From Salinimicrobium sp050750585 (GTDB lineage: Bacteria > Bacteroidota > Bacteroidia > Flavobacteriales > Flavobacteriaceae): DNA of 64,000 nt. Location of the stretch: NCBI RefSeq assembly GCF_050750585.1, contig NZ_JBOJLM010000003.1:1-64000 (forward strand), written 5' to 3'. Positions 34,290 through 43,659 of this stretch are shown one piece after another. The translations under genes were made by a program, and so were the position numbers. The notes beneath the pieces are model-generated. The model did not search any database. It saw nothing but the letters and a program-made list of their open reading frames with translations, and had not been told where the DNA came from. The stretch's first letter is position 1. The number at the start of each line of letters is the position of its first letter.

Positions 34290-34988
34290 ATGCGTACTCT
34301 AGGATTAATCGGCGGCACTTCTTGGCATTCTACCATAGTCTATTACCGGCTCATTAATGAAATGGCCGGGAAACGAACAGGAACTCATTCAAACCCACCC
34401 CTTATGCTTTACAGCCTCAATGTAGAATTGATGAGGGAACATGATGTGGATAAAATAAAGACAACCTACCTGCACATAGCCCGAAAGCTGGAAATCGCCG
34501 GAGCCCGGGCAATTGTGATTTGTGCCAACACGCCTCACCTGGTTTATGAGTATGTACATAGTAAAATATCCATTCCCATTCTCCATATTGCAGATGCTGT
34601 AGGGCTCGAAGCGCGCAGTAAGGGCCTTACAAAACTTGGGTTATTAGGCACCCGTCCTACAATGAAAGGAGACTTTCTTCATAAAAGGCTTAAAGAAAAA
34701 TTTGGCATCGAAGTCATCGTACCCGAAGATGATTTTATGGACGAGATACATTATTATATCGCTCACGAACTCACCCGCGGAAAATTCACCGAATCTGCAA
34801 AGTCATTCTTTTTAGATCATATTCAGTTACTAAAGGAAAGAGGGGCTCAGGCTGTTATTATGGGATGTACAGAATTGCCCATCCTCGTCAATGATGAAGA
34901 CACCGATCTTCCTTTGCTGCAAAGTACCAATCTACATGCAAAAATGGCTGTAGATTATATTTTTCAAAGAGATCAGGAGGGTATATAA
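34290..34988 (+). CDS. aspartate/glutamate racemase family protein
   Basis: The 232-residue protein is a cofactor-independent racemase: TLGLIGGTSWHSTIVYYRLIN at the N-terminus and the two catalytic Cys in VICANTPHLVYE and VIMGCTELPIL. This pattern fits YgeA/aspartate racemases more than MurI. It would interconvert L- and D-amino acids in the cytoplasm; the substrate is not known. I start at ATG 34290 (MRTLGLIGGTSW) because the upstream open frame to 34212 adds a hydrophobic run absent from the family. Confidence 0.9.
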   Translation: MRTLGLIGGTSWHSTIVYYRLINEMAGKRTGTHSNPPLMLYSLNVELMREHDVDKIKTTYLHIARKLEIAGARAIVICANTPHLVYEYVHSKISIPILHIADAVGLEARSKGLTKLGLLGTRPTMKGDFLHKRLKEKFGIEVIVPEDDFMDEIHYYIAHELTRGKFTESAKSFFLDHIQLLKERGAQAVIMGCTELPILVNDEDTDLPLLQSTNLHAKMAVDYIFQRDQEGI

Positions 34989-34990
34989 GT

Positions 34991-35020
34991 AAGAAGAGAG
35001 ATCCCCCAATCTCTCTTCTT
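34991..35020 (+). terminator. terminator after the racemase gene
   Basis: AAGAAGAGAGAT and ATCTCTCTTCTT (12-base arms, loop of six) begin 2 bases after the stop codon. Confidence 0.85.
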
Positions 35021-35127
35021 TATAAAAATTTACAAATACCCTTTAATAAAAGCGCGTGCCTATTAATTGGTAGGGTAAAGATACCTCTCAGTTGTTCTAA
35101 TTACATATAGGGGAAATCCCCTAATTT

Positions 35128-35922
35128 TTATGCATGAAACCTTCTGTACCTGGCCATGAGGAACATGTAAGCCGCATAGGCAACCAGTCCTGCAGCTACC
35201 ACTCCCATTAACCAGGGGCCATAAGCCGAATCCTGAAGGAATGAAAAAGCTTCCTGTGTAGTTTTTATTTCTGAAGGATTGGAATTTACCGCAGCTTTAA
35301 TTGCAAAGAATCCGATGATTACCAGGATAACTCCTCTGGCACTGAGGCCAAATTCAGCAGTTTTTTTGACGGTTTCCCTCTTTTTCTTCTCACTCAGAGA
35401 TGCCAGTCCTAACTTTTTATAATAGTCGTTCTTATATGCCTTCACGAACTGAAATATTCCGGCAATGATAATTCCCACTCCTACAATACCAATAATCCAA
35501 AGTCCGGTCTCACTGGCCAGGAAGGAAGATTTTTGCATGGAACCTGAAGAACCCGAACCTCCACGGCCGGCGCCAAAGGCTTTAAGTGCTGCGAGTACTC
35601 CTATTCCCAAATACAGCAGGCCACTGCAAAAGAAACCGATTCGTTTTGCAGTTCCTTTTTTATCATCGCCTATATTCTCGGGATCTTTTATTGCCTGTAC
35701 AAATCTCCAGGCGGCATAGCAGGCTAGCCCCAGAGCCATTAGAACAAGCAGAATGTTACCAAAAGTTTGTTTTTCAAGGAATTCAAGAACCTGAAGCTGT
35801 CCCGCTTTTTGGCCGCCCATATCAAAAGCAGCTTTAAAGGTCAAAATCCCAATAATTCCATACACCACTCCCTTAGCTACAAACCCAGTTCGGGCCATTT
35901 TCTTAATCTTTTCGTCTATCAT
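35128..35922 (-). CDS. DUF1206 membrane protein
   Basis: The 264-residue protein has six membrane helices in three pairs, which matches the triple repeat of DUF1206 (repeats start near ARTGFVAKGVVYGIIGILTFKAAF, GTAKRIGFFCSGLLYLGIGVLAALKAF and AEFGLSARGVILVIIGFFAIKAAV). A Gly/Ser-rich loop (GAGRGGSGSSGS) lies after the fourth segment. The function of the family is unknown. It is monocistronic. Confidence 0.88.
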   Translation of the reverse strand: MIDEKIKKMARTGFVAKGVVYGIIGILTFKAAFDMGGQKAGQLQVLEFLEKQTFGNILLVLMALGLACYAAWRFVQAIKDPENIGDDKKGTAKRIGFFCSGLLYLGIGVLAALKAFGAGRGGSGSSGSMQKSSFLASETGLWIIGIVGVGIIIAGIFQFVKAYKNDYYKKLGLASLSEKKKRETVKKTAEFGLSARGVILVIIGFFAIKAAVNSNPSEIKTTQEAFSFLQDSAYGPWLMGVVAAGLVAYAAYMFLMARYRRFHA

Positions 35923-36035
35923 AATTTTAGTTGGTTTACTTCTAAATTAGAAGAAAATGCACTCAAAAGCAACGAATTATGTAAACTTTAATATTCACGG
36001 CACCAAGCGAAAGCTGTGATTTATCCCATCAACTT

Positions 36036-36497
36036 TTACTCTTTAAGTAGCGCCATTAGCTTTTGATTTTCTTTCTTTTCGGCATAGGTGTAAGCGAAAT
36101 TGCCTTGTGCATCCCTCAGGGTCTTATCGGCCCCGTTTTGCAGTAAAAGTTGAGCAACCTCCAGCTGTTCAAACATAGCAGCGAAAATGAGGGGAGTAGT
36201 GCCGCCAGAATTTCGGGCGTTAACATCGGCTCCTTCAGAGATCAACATGCGGGTTATTTCCATATTTCCTTTAAAACAAACTCCCATAAGGGCAGTATTG
36301 CCGGCGGCGTCGCGGCCATCAACTTCGGCTCCTTTTTCAAGCAGTAGCCGGGTAACTTCGGGTTGGTCAAAATAGGTGGCGAGGATGATAGGAGGGAAGC
36401 CCTTTTCATCCCGGAGATTCACTAAAGCCGGGTCGGCTTCAATTTGACGTTCTAACTCTTCGGTATTTCCTAATCTTATATTGTCCTGAAAACTCAT
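36036..36497 (-). CDS. ankyrin repeat protein
   Basis: The 153-residue protein consists of about four ankyrin repeats (GFPPIILATYFDQPEVTRLLLEKGAEVDGRDAAGNTALMGVCFKGN and following), a fold that mediates protein binding. No signal peptide. In E. coli and others short ankyrin proteins neighbour catalase genes; here katG is 16 kb away, so I do not infer a role. An exact dispersed palindrome lies 24 bases upstream of its ATG. Confidence 0.9.
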   Translation of the reverse strand: MSFQDNIRLGNTEELERQIEADPALVNLRDEKGFPPIILATYFDQPEVTRLLLEKGAEVDGRDAAGNTALMGVCFKGNMEITRMLISEGADVNARNSGGTTPLIFAAMFEQLEVAQLLLQNGADKTLRDAQGNFAYTYAEKKENQKLMALLKE

Positions 36498-36520
36498 GGT
36501 AGTAATTTATTTACACCTTC

Positions 36521-36537
36521 CAAAAATGGCATTTTTG
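36521..36537. repeat. dispersed palindrome upstream of the ankyrin gene
   Basis: Exact CAAAAATGGCATTTTTG, flanked by CCTTC and AAGG which extend the symmetry with one extra base, 24 bases before the start codon. Confidence 0.8.
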
Positions 36538-36657
36538 AAGGCCTGTTATTTTAAGTGAAATTATAAAAGAAGAGAAGCTTTCAGCTCATTTGTTCATTCT
36601 CTTTATTAATTAGTACATAAAACGAGTTGATGATGATCTTTATTGATCCTCTCCTTT

Positions 36658-38436
36658 TCACTCTTCATTCATTGTTTGCCCGGTATTCACTGTTTTGACA
36701 AGTCGAATGAATTCTGCACGATAACCTTCAGGATCTTCGCTTCTTCCGGCATCGGCAAGAGAAATGACAAGACTGTCAGGTGCATTGTTGGTGAATTCAG
36801 ATTCCCGTAGCTGCATACCGAAGAGGGCTACAGCCGAAGCAAATTGAAAATCGGCGTCCATAGGTTCTACCTCATCTTTAAGGGATTTGGTAATCAGGAT
36901 GCTTTTGGAACCTTCAGGTTTTTGGTACCTGAATTTCACCGTGAGTAGTTCTTCCGAAGAAGATTTTATTTTTCTGTCGCTGTACTTAAGGTCATCAATA
37001 TCTTTCAGGTATTTACTATCTACCCCTGCCGGAATGATTTCATAAAGTGCAGTAACGGTGTGGCCGCTGCCCAGTTCTCCTGCATCTTTTTTATCGTCGT
37101 TAAAATCTTCGTCATTGAGAAGCCTGTTTTCATATCCAATTAGGCGATAGGCCTGCACCTTTGCGGGGTTTAACTCTACCTGTATCTTTACATCTTTTGC
37201 GATAGTATAAATGGTGCCGCCAAATTCTGTTCCCAGCACTCTTTTAGCTTCCTGCATGGTGTCTATGTAAGCGTGATTGCCATTGCCTTTTTGAGCAAGA
37301 GTTTCCAGTTTTGAATCCTGATAGTTTCCCATTCCAAAACCAAGGGCCGTAAGGAAAATTCCGGTATCCCTTTTTTCTTCGATAAGGTCTCCCATGGCGC
37401 GGTCGCTGCTGGCGCCAACGTTAAAATCTCCATCGGTAGCCAGGATCACGCGATTGTTTCCATTTTCAATAAAATTTTCCTGTGCAATTTTATAGGCGAG
37501 TTCAATGCCTTCTCCGCCAGCTGTTGAACCTCCAGCCGATAAATTATCTATAGCCTCAAAAATGGCTTTTTTATCACTTCCTTTTGTTGAGGGTAATACC
37601 ACACCGGCTGCACCTGCGTAAACTACTATGGCAACTTTATCTTCCTCCCTTAATTGAGCGGTTAAAAGCTTAAAAGCCGATTTTAAAAGCGGAAGTTTAT
37701 TTTGGGAATTCATTGATCCCGATACATCTAAAAGAAATACCAGGTTTGATGCAGGCACATCATCTAATGGGATGGTTTTACCCTGTAGCGCTATTTTTAC
37801 CAGCCGGGTTTCACTGTTCCAGGGAGTTTCTGCTACAGCTGTATGTATGGCGAAAGGATGCTCACCGGTGGGTTGTGCATAATCGTAATTAAAATAATTA
37901 ACCATTTCCTCAATTTTCACTGCATCTTTGAGAACTTTTTGGCCATTATTGATCATTCTACGCACGTTGCTGTAAGAAGCTTTATCTACATCTATTGAAA
38001 AGGTGGAGAGGGGAGTGGTGTTTGCATTTTTGAAGATATTTTCTTCAATCTGGTTGTAAGATTCCCGCTGTGGCGGAAGGCGAGTGGCTACCCCGCGAAT
38101 CCTTAACTGTGAGTTCTGGATGCCTGTTACTACTATTTCCTCCTCGAGGGCTGTAAAATCGGGTTTCAGGGCAACATCTATTACCTTTTTTTTACCCACT
38201 TTTATTTTTGCGGTTTTATACCCAATATAGCTAAAGACCAGTTTATCACCTTTTTCGGCTTTAATGGTGTATTTGCCAACAAAATTTGTTTGGGTCACAG
38301 TGTTTGTGCCTTCTACAGTGATATTAACACCCGGAAGCGGGCGATTGTTCTCATCTGTTACCGTTCCGGAAATTACTTCGGCTTCAACAGAAATATTCAA
38401 CAATGTGGAGACAAAGAGTAGTAAAATGATATTCAT
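36658..38436 (-). CDS. von Willebrand factor type A domain protein with DUF3520 tail
   Basis: The 592-residue exported protein has a signal peptide (1-19), a CarboxypepD_reg-like beta domain (20-90; ISGTVTDENNRPLPGVNITV), a VWA N-terminal segment (FSIDVDKASYSNVRRMINNG, 146-164), a VWA domain with an intact MIDAS motif DVSGS (237-241), and a C-terminal DUF3520 region. This is the YfbK-like arrangement. A metal-dependent protein-protein role in the periplasm is likely; the partner is unknown. A near copy of the palindrome (37557-37573) encodes DKKAIFEAIDN. Confidence 0.9.
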   Translation of the reverse strand: MNIILLLFVSTLLNISVEAEVISGTVTDENNRPLPGVNITVEGTNTVTQTNFVGKYTIKAEKGDKLVFSYIGYKTAKIKVGKKKVIDVALKPDFTALEEEIVVTGIQNSQLRIRGVATRLPPQRESYNQIEENIFKNANTTPLSTFSIDVDKASYSNVRRMINNGQKVLKDAVKIEEMVNYFNYDYAQPTGEHPFAIHTAVAETPWNSETRLVKIALQGKTIPLDDVPASNLVFLLDVSGSMNSQNKLPLLKSAFKLLTAQLREEDKVAIVVYAGAAGVVLPSTKGSDKKAIFEAIDNLSAGGSTAGGEGIELAYKIAQENFIENGNNRVILATDGDFNVGASSDRAMGDLIEEKRDTGIFLTALGFGMGNYQDSKLETLAQKGNGNHAYIDTMQEAKRVLGTEFGGTIYTIAKDVKIQVELNPAKVQAYRLIGYENRLLNDEDFNDDKKDAGELGSGHTVTALYEIIPAGVDSKYLKDIDDLKYSDRKIKSSSEELLTVKFRYQKPEGSKSILITKSLKDEVEPMDADFQFASAVALFGMQLRESEFTNNAPDSLVISLADAGRSEDPEGYRAEFIRLVKTVNTGQTMNEE

Positions 38437-38563
38437 TTGGTTAAAATTTAAGTGGATAATAGAAGATATTTAAATTTTAACAAATATTAGGCCACTGCTG
38501 CACAATCTGAAAATTAATGCAGGTATCTCTGTAAATTACTTCTGAAAAAGCCTTTTTTGGGAA

Positions 38564-40384
38564 CTAAAGCCCCGGAATGGTGCCGGTGCCTTTATTTCTC
38601 TGTTCAGCTGAGCCTTCGGGAGGGTACGGGATCTTGTCTTCGATCTCTTTAATATGTTCTGGATCAAATTTTGGAAGCTGTAAGTCTCCCTTCTCTTTCC
38701 ACTGGCGCACCTTATCTTCAGCCGATTTGGATTTTTCTTTTGAAAGCCCTGTATCTCTTCCGAAGTAAATAGTTTGAGATGGGAAGGCAAAGCCAGTACC
38801 GCTTTCGTTTACCACATCCATAATGCGTAGCAGGAGGTCTTCCTTAACTTCCAAAAATTCATCAAAGGTGGTCACCTTCACATAAGTGAAAATTTCCAGA
38901 TTTATGGAGTCGGCCCCCAGAGTGGTAAATCTTACCCTGGCAGGATCGGAAGTGACCATGGGGTGAGCGTAAAGAATAGCCCTTAGCTCTACAAGAAGAT
39001 ACCGAATTTGATCGGGCGTGGTTTCGTATCGCAGGCCTATAGTGGGATGAAACCAAAACCGGTCTCTATGGGCATAATTTTCAATTTTACTCGAAGAGAA
39101 CTCTCCATTGGGAATGGTAATAAGGGTACGATCCAGCGTTCTTATCCTGGTAGAGCGCATTCCAATTTTCTCTACAGTTCCCACAGTATCACCTACCTTA
39201 CAAAAATCTCCTACGCGAATAGGCTGGTCTGTAATGAGGGTAACACTACCTACAAAATTTTCTATGGTCTTTTGTGCCCCAAGTGCAAGGGCCAAACCAC
39301 CTATTCCCAGTGCAGCCAGCCCTGTGGTAATATCTACTCCTATAGCGCCGAGAATGGCAATAATACCAAAGATTACAATAGCAATTTTTGCAGCTCTTTT
39401 CAGAAAAAGTGCAACAGAGACTCCGGATAAATTTCCGCGGGAGCTCATTTTATTTGTGCTGAATGTTCCCAGAAATTCAGATAAACGCCATAAAAGGATA
39501 AGAAAAGCCAGCAGGCCAATTACAATGGTTATTCCGCTAAACCGCTGCCGCAGAATTATGGAAATGCCTATTTCTGTAGAGAGCATTACGAAGAGCCATA
39601 CTGCCAGGTAAAGTTTGACAGGCAGGGCAAAGGCTTTTAATACACCTGCAGTAGGTTCGGTACGGGCTCTTTTCCATACCAGCGGAATGATGTACAAAAA
39701 GAAATGGGTAAGCAGCCAGGCTACTGCATAAGAGAAAGCTGCGAGCAAAATTATAGCGAGCCACTGGCCTACGGTTGCTCCCCACAGTTCGTAGCGCTCC
39801 AGGATGTCGGGCATGATTCGGTTAAGAAGCAGTACGTTTTCATCAAGTGCAGAGAGTTCTTCAATGTATTGTATCGTTTGATCTGAAAAAAGCCATAACG
39901 GCCCTCCTTCCGGGCCTTCTACTTTTTCAAGCAGGAGATCAAAATCTTCCCGGGAAGAATCAATGGTTCCCACGCGTTCAAGGTGATTGGGTAAATCATC
40001 GTCTGTTCTTCCTTCCACACTTCTGCTAATCCATGAGTACGGCATGATTTGGCCGCCCTGATTGAGCAAGATCTCCAGATGCTGGGCCAGTTCGGCACTT
40101 CGGGCATCTTCGGCCTCTCCTTCGCCTACTTTAAAATATTCTCCTGCCTTTTCGTAATGTTTTTGGGCTACGGCCGAGATAAATCCGGCAATACTACCTC
40201 GTGGGGTGCGACGTTCAAGTGCGTCATCGGGCCATTGTGGCTCTGCTGGTTCTTCTGTTTCAGATTGCATTCCGGGGATTTGGGCATGCATCGTAGCGGG
40301 CCAAAACTGAAGGCTCAAGATTAAACTGAAGAGAATGAAGTAGTTCGTTTTGAAAATAGGATTTTGGAAGCGTATTCTAGTCAT
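38564..40384 (-). CDS. MscS-type mechanosensitive ion channel
   Basis: The 606-residue protein starts with a signal/hydrophobic segment, a periplasmic region of about 170 residues, about five membrane helices, and the MscS pore helix and beta domain: TGLAALGIGGLALALGAQKTIENFVGSVTLITDQPIRVGDFCKVGDTVGTVEKIGMRSTRIRTLDRTLITIPNGE. It would release solutes on hypo-osmotic shock. Start: ATG 40384 (MTRIRFQNPIFKTNYFILF) rather than 40456, because the longer form would translate an exact copy of the dispersed palindrome. A hydrophilic C-terminus follows. Confidence 0.92.
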   Translation of the reverse strand: MTRIRFQNPIFKTNYFILFSLILSLQFWPATMHAQIPGMQSETEEPAEPQWPDDALERRTPRGSIAGFISAVAQKHYEKAGEYFKVGEGEAEDARSAELAQHLEILLNQGGQIMPYSWISRSVEGRTDDDLPNHLERVGTIDSSREDFDLLLEKVEGPEGGPLWLFSDQTIQYIEELSALDENVLLLNRIMPDILERYELWGATVGQWLAIILLAAFSYAVAWLLTHFFLYIIPLVWKRARTEPTAGVLKAFALPVKLYLAVWLFVMLSTEIGISIILRQRFSGITIVIGLLAFLILLWRLSEFLGTFSTNKMSSRGNLSGVSVALFLKRAAKIAIVIFGIIAILGAIGVDITTGLAALGIGGLALALGAQKTIENFVGSVTLITDQPIRVGDFCKVGDTVGTVEKIGMRSTRIRTLDRTLITIPNGEFSSSKIENYAHRDRFWFHPTIGLRYETTPDQIRYLLVELRAILYAHPMVTSDPARVRFTTLGADSINLEIFTYVKVTTFDEFLEVKEDLLLRIMDVVNESGTGFAFPSQTIYFGRDTGLSKEKSKSAEDKVRQWKEKGDLQLPKFDPEHIKEIEDKIPYPPEGSAEQRNKGTGTIPGL

Positions 40385-40418
40385 CTTGTCCGGCTGAAGG
40401 TTCTGCTGTATTGGGTGC

Positions 40419-40435
40419 CAAAAATGGCATTTTTG
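40419..40435. repeat. dispersed palindrome upstream of the MscS-type gene
   Basis: Exact CAAAAATGGCATTTTTG, 35 bases before the chosen ATG. The same distance range (24-36 bases) is seen at the ankyrin and TonB receptor genes. Confidence 0.8.
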
Positions 40436-40533
40436 AGATCTGTTATTCTGTTTCAATAGTGTAGACCTAAAGATAAGAAAATTCGGGCGAGCTGTTAAGG
40501 CTGTTAAGGAAGCTTTTAGATTTGACAGGGAAT

Positions 40534-43500
40534 TCAGGTGTTTTCCGAAGAAATATTCCGCTCTACGGTACGGCGATGTTTCATATATAATTTAGCATCC
40601 TCTAAGATTAGGTAAAGACATGGAACGATCAACAGAATGATAGAGGTGGCAAAAATGATCCCGAACCCAAGAGAAATAGCCATTGGAATAAGGTAATATG
40701 CCTGGCTGGATGTCTCCAGGATTATGGGAGTCAAACCTCCAAAGGTGGTGAGTGTTGTAAGGATAATAGGCCTGAAACGCCTGAGCCCCGCCTCGTGAAT
40801 TGCCTCATAAACCGAACAGTCTTCCCGCCTTTTGTTGGCATAGTCTATCATGATCAAGCTGTCATTCACAACAACACCGGTCAAAGCGATCACTCCCATA
40901 AGACTTACCAGCGAGAGGTCGTAACCCAACAGGATATGCCCAATTACGGCACCTACTATTCCAAAAGGGATAGCGGCCATAACTATGAGCGGCTGTGCGT
41001 AACTGCTAAAGGCGATAGCCAGAAGTACATAGATAATTAACATAGCCATGGAGAAGGTGCTCCACAGGGAATTTGTAGACTCGCGCATATCGGCCTGGCT
41101 ACCTTCAAAGGTCCAGGTGAGCCCGGGGAAATCGCCCCTTAGCTGAGGTAGCACCTCATTCTGAATTGCTGCCAGCACCTGCCCAACTGTATTGGCCGGC
41201 TCCACGTCCATCCCCACACTTACTACGCGCCTGCCATCACGCCTGTTGATGCTACTAAAGGCTTCATCCTGTTCAATCCGCACCACGTCCAGCAATGGTA
41301 CTTCCACGCCCTGAGGGGTTCTGATGAGGAAGTTTTCAAGATTTTGAATATCCCGTCTTTCTTCTAAAGGAAGTTTTACGCGCACTTCTATTTCATTGGT
41401 GGTTCGCATTTGCCTCATAGCAAGCGCACCGTAGAAAGCATCCCTAACCTGCCGCCCCACTTCGTTGGAGGTGAGGCCAAGATTCCGGCCTTCGGGAAGG
41501 AGCTTAAAATCAAACTGCTGCTTTCCTTTGTTGTAGTTGTCACTAATGTCCCGGGTGTTTTCAAAAGCTTCGAGTCTTTCAGAAAAAGCTGTACTGGCTT
41601 TTTCCAGCACATCAATACTGGTATGGCTAAGATCAACGCTTATGGCCTGTTGGTAACCTCCGGGACCTCTTTCGGCTTCAAAAGTTATTTGATCTACCCC
41701 TTCTATCTCTCCAATATTGTCCCGCCAAAGGGCAATTACTTCTTTCGCAGTGGTAGTGCGTTGATCGGGCGGTTTCATTACGATCTCAACATCTATGAAA
41801 TTTTGCCCCCTCACATTAGTTTTTACGCCTTCGGCTACTTCATAGAGATCATATTCTTCAAACATTTCGAAGGTGGAATTGGTGATCTGTTCTGCTACTT
41901 TTGCTGCCTGTTGGGTAGTGGTGCCTTCCGGAAGGCGTACTCCGGCTTCAATCTCATCTGCGGCTACTTCGGGCATCATGATCATACCCATGTGATCGCT
42001 GTAGCCGTACCCTCCAACCATGATCAAGAGCGCTATGGCAGCTGTGAGCGTGATATAACGGTACTTCAGGGATTTATCCAGAAGAGGGCGGTAATAATTA
42101 TATACAAACCTGTCAAAGGCATTAGCAAATTTTTGCTGCAGGTTTTCAAGTTTTAAGGCCCAGCCTTTGGGTTTCTTTTCTTTTAAATGGCCAAGATGGG
42201 AGGGAAGAATGAAAAGTGCCTCAAGCAGGGAGACGGCGAGGATCACGATCACAACTACCGGAAGCGGCCACCAGAATTTTCCCGTTTCCCCCGGCATGAG
42301 CAGTAAAGGAACGAAAGCAATAATGGTTGTGGCTATACTGAAGACCACCGGGCGGGAGACATCTTTTGTCCCGGCTATTGCTGCATTTATGGGGCTAAGA
42401 CCTTTCTTGCGATATTCATACACGTTCTCACCCACAACAATGGCATCATCGACCACTATTCCCAGTACCACCAGGAATCCAAACATGGAGATCATGTTGA
42501 TGCTTACCCCCACAAGTGGAAGAAAAATAATCCCGCCAATAAAAGAAATAGACATTCCCATCATTACCCAAAAGGCAAGACGGTACTCCAGGAAAAGCGT
42601 AAGGATAATAAGCACAATTCCTATTGCCATAAGGCCATTTTCGGTGAGCAGGGAGAGGCGTTCATTATAATCTTCTGCACGATTGCTGTCAATGCGGTAT
42701 TGCACTCCGGGCGGGAGGCGATATTCCTCAAGGATAGTATATACTTCGTCGGCAATGTCAAGAGGAGATTGATCGCCTACCCGGTAAATGCTCAGACTTA
42801 CTGCCGGTTCCCTGTTAAACTGGCCATGAAACCCTGTTTCTTCAAAACCATCTGTTACTGTAGCGATCTCCCCCAGGGTCACCTTTGCACCCGAATCGGA
42901 ATTTATTATCGCAATTTTCCTGAATTCCTCTGCCCATTGTTTTCTTTCCTTCATCCTGAGCAGGATCTCACCTGTAGCCGTCTCCACAGCTCCCGCCGGA
43001 ACATCTTCACTTGATTCGGCTACAATACGTGCTACCTGATCTAATGTGAGGTTGTACTTACGCAGATTATTCCGCGGAATTTCGATATGAGTAAAGTAGT
43101 CGGGCACATTTCCCAGTTCAACCTGGGTGATATTGGGGTTACTCAGCAGGATGTTACGCAGTTGTTCCCCCAGCTGCCGCAGTGTCCAAATATCTACCTG
43201 TCCATAAAGGCTGATCTCCATCACGTCCTGTTGTTGTAGCTGCAGGCTTACCTGGGGCTGTTCAATATCATCTGGGAAAGTGCGTATGCGGCTAACCGCC
43301 TGGTCGATATCCTGAAAGACCTTCATTCGATCACTGCCGGCTATAAGTTCAATTTCCACCTGCCCCGAACCTTCCCTGGCAGTAGAGACGATCTCTTTTA
43401 TTCCCTGTATTCCGCGAATGGCCTCTTCTACCGGCAGCAAAATTCCCTGTTCAACTTCGGCAGGAGCAGCACCGGGATATTGTACGTTCACATTTACATA

Positions 43501-43659
43501 ATCGAGCTGAAACTGCGGAAAAACCTCCTTCTGAATTTGCAGCATAGTCCAAATCCCGCCTGCTATAAGAAGAACCATCATCAAATTGGCGGCAATAGAG
43601 TTGCGCGCCATATAGGCAATGACTCCTTCTTTGCGGGTATTTGACTCTTTTTTAGTCAT
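40534..43659 (-). CDS. RND efflux transporter permease
   Basis: Inner-membrane proton-driven pump of 1041 residues (AcrB/HAE1 class). It has the N-terminal helix, the porter domain, twelve membrane helices, and the proton-relay pair in FLVVLGIVVDDAIVVGENVYEYRKKGLSP (helix 4). ITLTALTTFGGLTPIILETS-like segment and FPQFQLDYVNVNVQYPGAAPAEVEQGI are typical. The substrate is not predictable. Its ATG overlaps the stop of the adaptor (1 base), and it forms a triad with the adaptor and a TolC-like lipoprotein. Confidence 0.95.
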   Translation of the reverse strand: MTKKESNTRKEGVIAYMARNSIAANLMMVLLIAGGIWTMLQIQKEVFPQFQLDYVNVNVQYPGAAPAEVEQGILLPVEEAIRGIQGIKEIVSTAREGSGQVEIELIAGSDRMKVFQDIDQAVSRIRTFPDDIEQPQVSLQLQQQDVMEISLYGQVDIWTLRQLGEQLRNILLSNPNITQVELGNVPDYFTHIEIPRNNLRKYNLTLDQVARIVAESSEDVPAGAVETATGEILLRMKERKQWAEEFRKIAIINSDSGAKVTLGEIATVTDGFEETGFHGQFNREPAVSLSIYRVGDQSPLDIADEVYTILEEYRLPPGVQYRIDSNRAEDYNERLSLLTENGLMAIGIVLIILTLFLEYRLAFWVMMGMSISFIGGIIFLPLVGVSINMISMFGFLVVLGIVVDDAIVVGENVYEYRKKGLSPINAAIAGTKDVSRPVVFSIATTIIAFVPLLLMPGETGKFWWPLPVVVIVILAVSLLEALFILPSHLGHLKEKKPKGWALKLENLQQKFANAFDRFVYNYYRPLLDKSLKYRYITLTAAIALLIMVGGYGYSDHMGMIMMPEVAADEIEAGVRLPEGTTTQQAAKVAEQITNSTFEMFEEYDLYEVAEGVKTNVRGQNFIDVEIVMKPPDQRTTTAKEVIALWRDNIGEIEGVDQITFEAERGPGGYQQAISVDLSHTSIDVLEKASTAFSERLEAFENTRDISDNYNKGKQQFDFKLLPEGRNLGLTSNEVGRQVRDAFYGALAMRQMRTTNEIEVRVKLPLEERRDIQNLENFLIRTPQGVEVPLLDVVRIEQDEAFSSINRRDGRRVVSVGMDVEPANTVGQVLAAIQNEVLPQLRGDFPGLTWTFEGSQADMRESTNSLWSTFSMAMLIIYVLLAIAFSSYAQPLIVMAAIPFGIVGAVIGHILLGYDLSLVSLMGVIALTGVVVNDSLIMIDYANKRREDCSVYEAIHEAGLRRFRPIILTTLTTFGGLTPIILETSSQAYYLIPMAISLGFGIIFATSIILLIVPCLYLILEDAKLYMKHRRTVERNISSENT

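Noticed and set aside
37557..37573. Near copy of the palindrome in the VWA gene
   Set aside because: Two bases differ in the right arm and it encodes ordinary residues; kept only as a weak remnant.
40384..40456. N-terminal extension of the MscS-type gene
   Set aside because: It would translate an exact copy of the dispersed palindrome and precedes a good signal-like start at 40384.
41410..42156. 248-residue open frame antisense to the RND permease
   Set aside because: Shadow of the permease; composition follows the sense codons.
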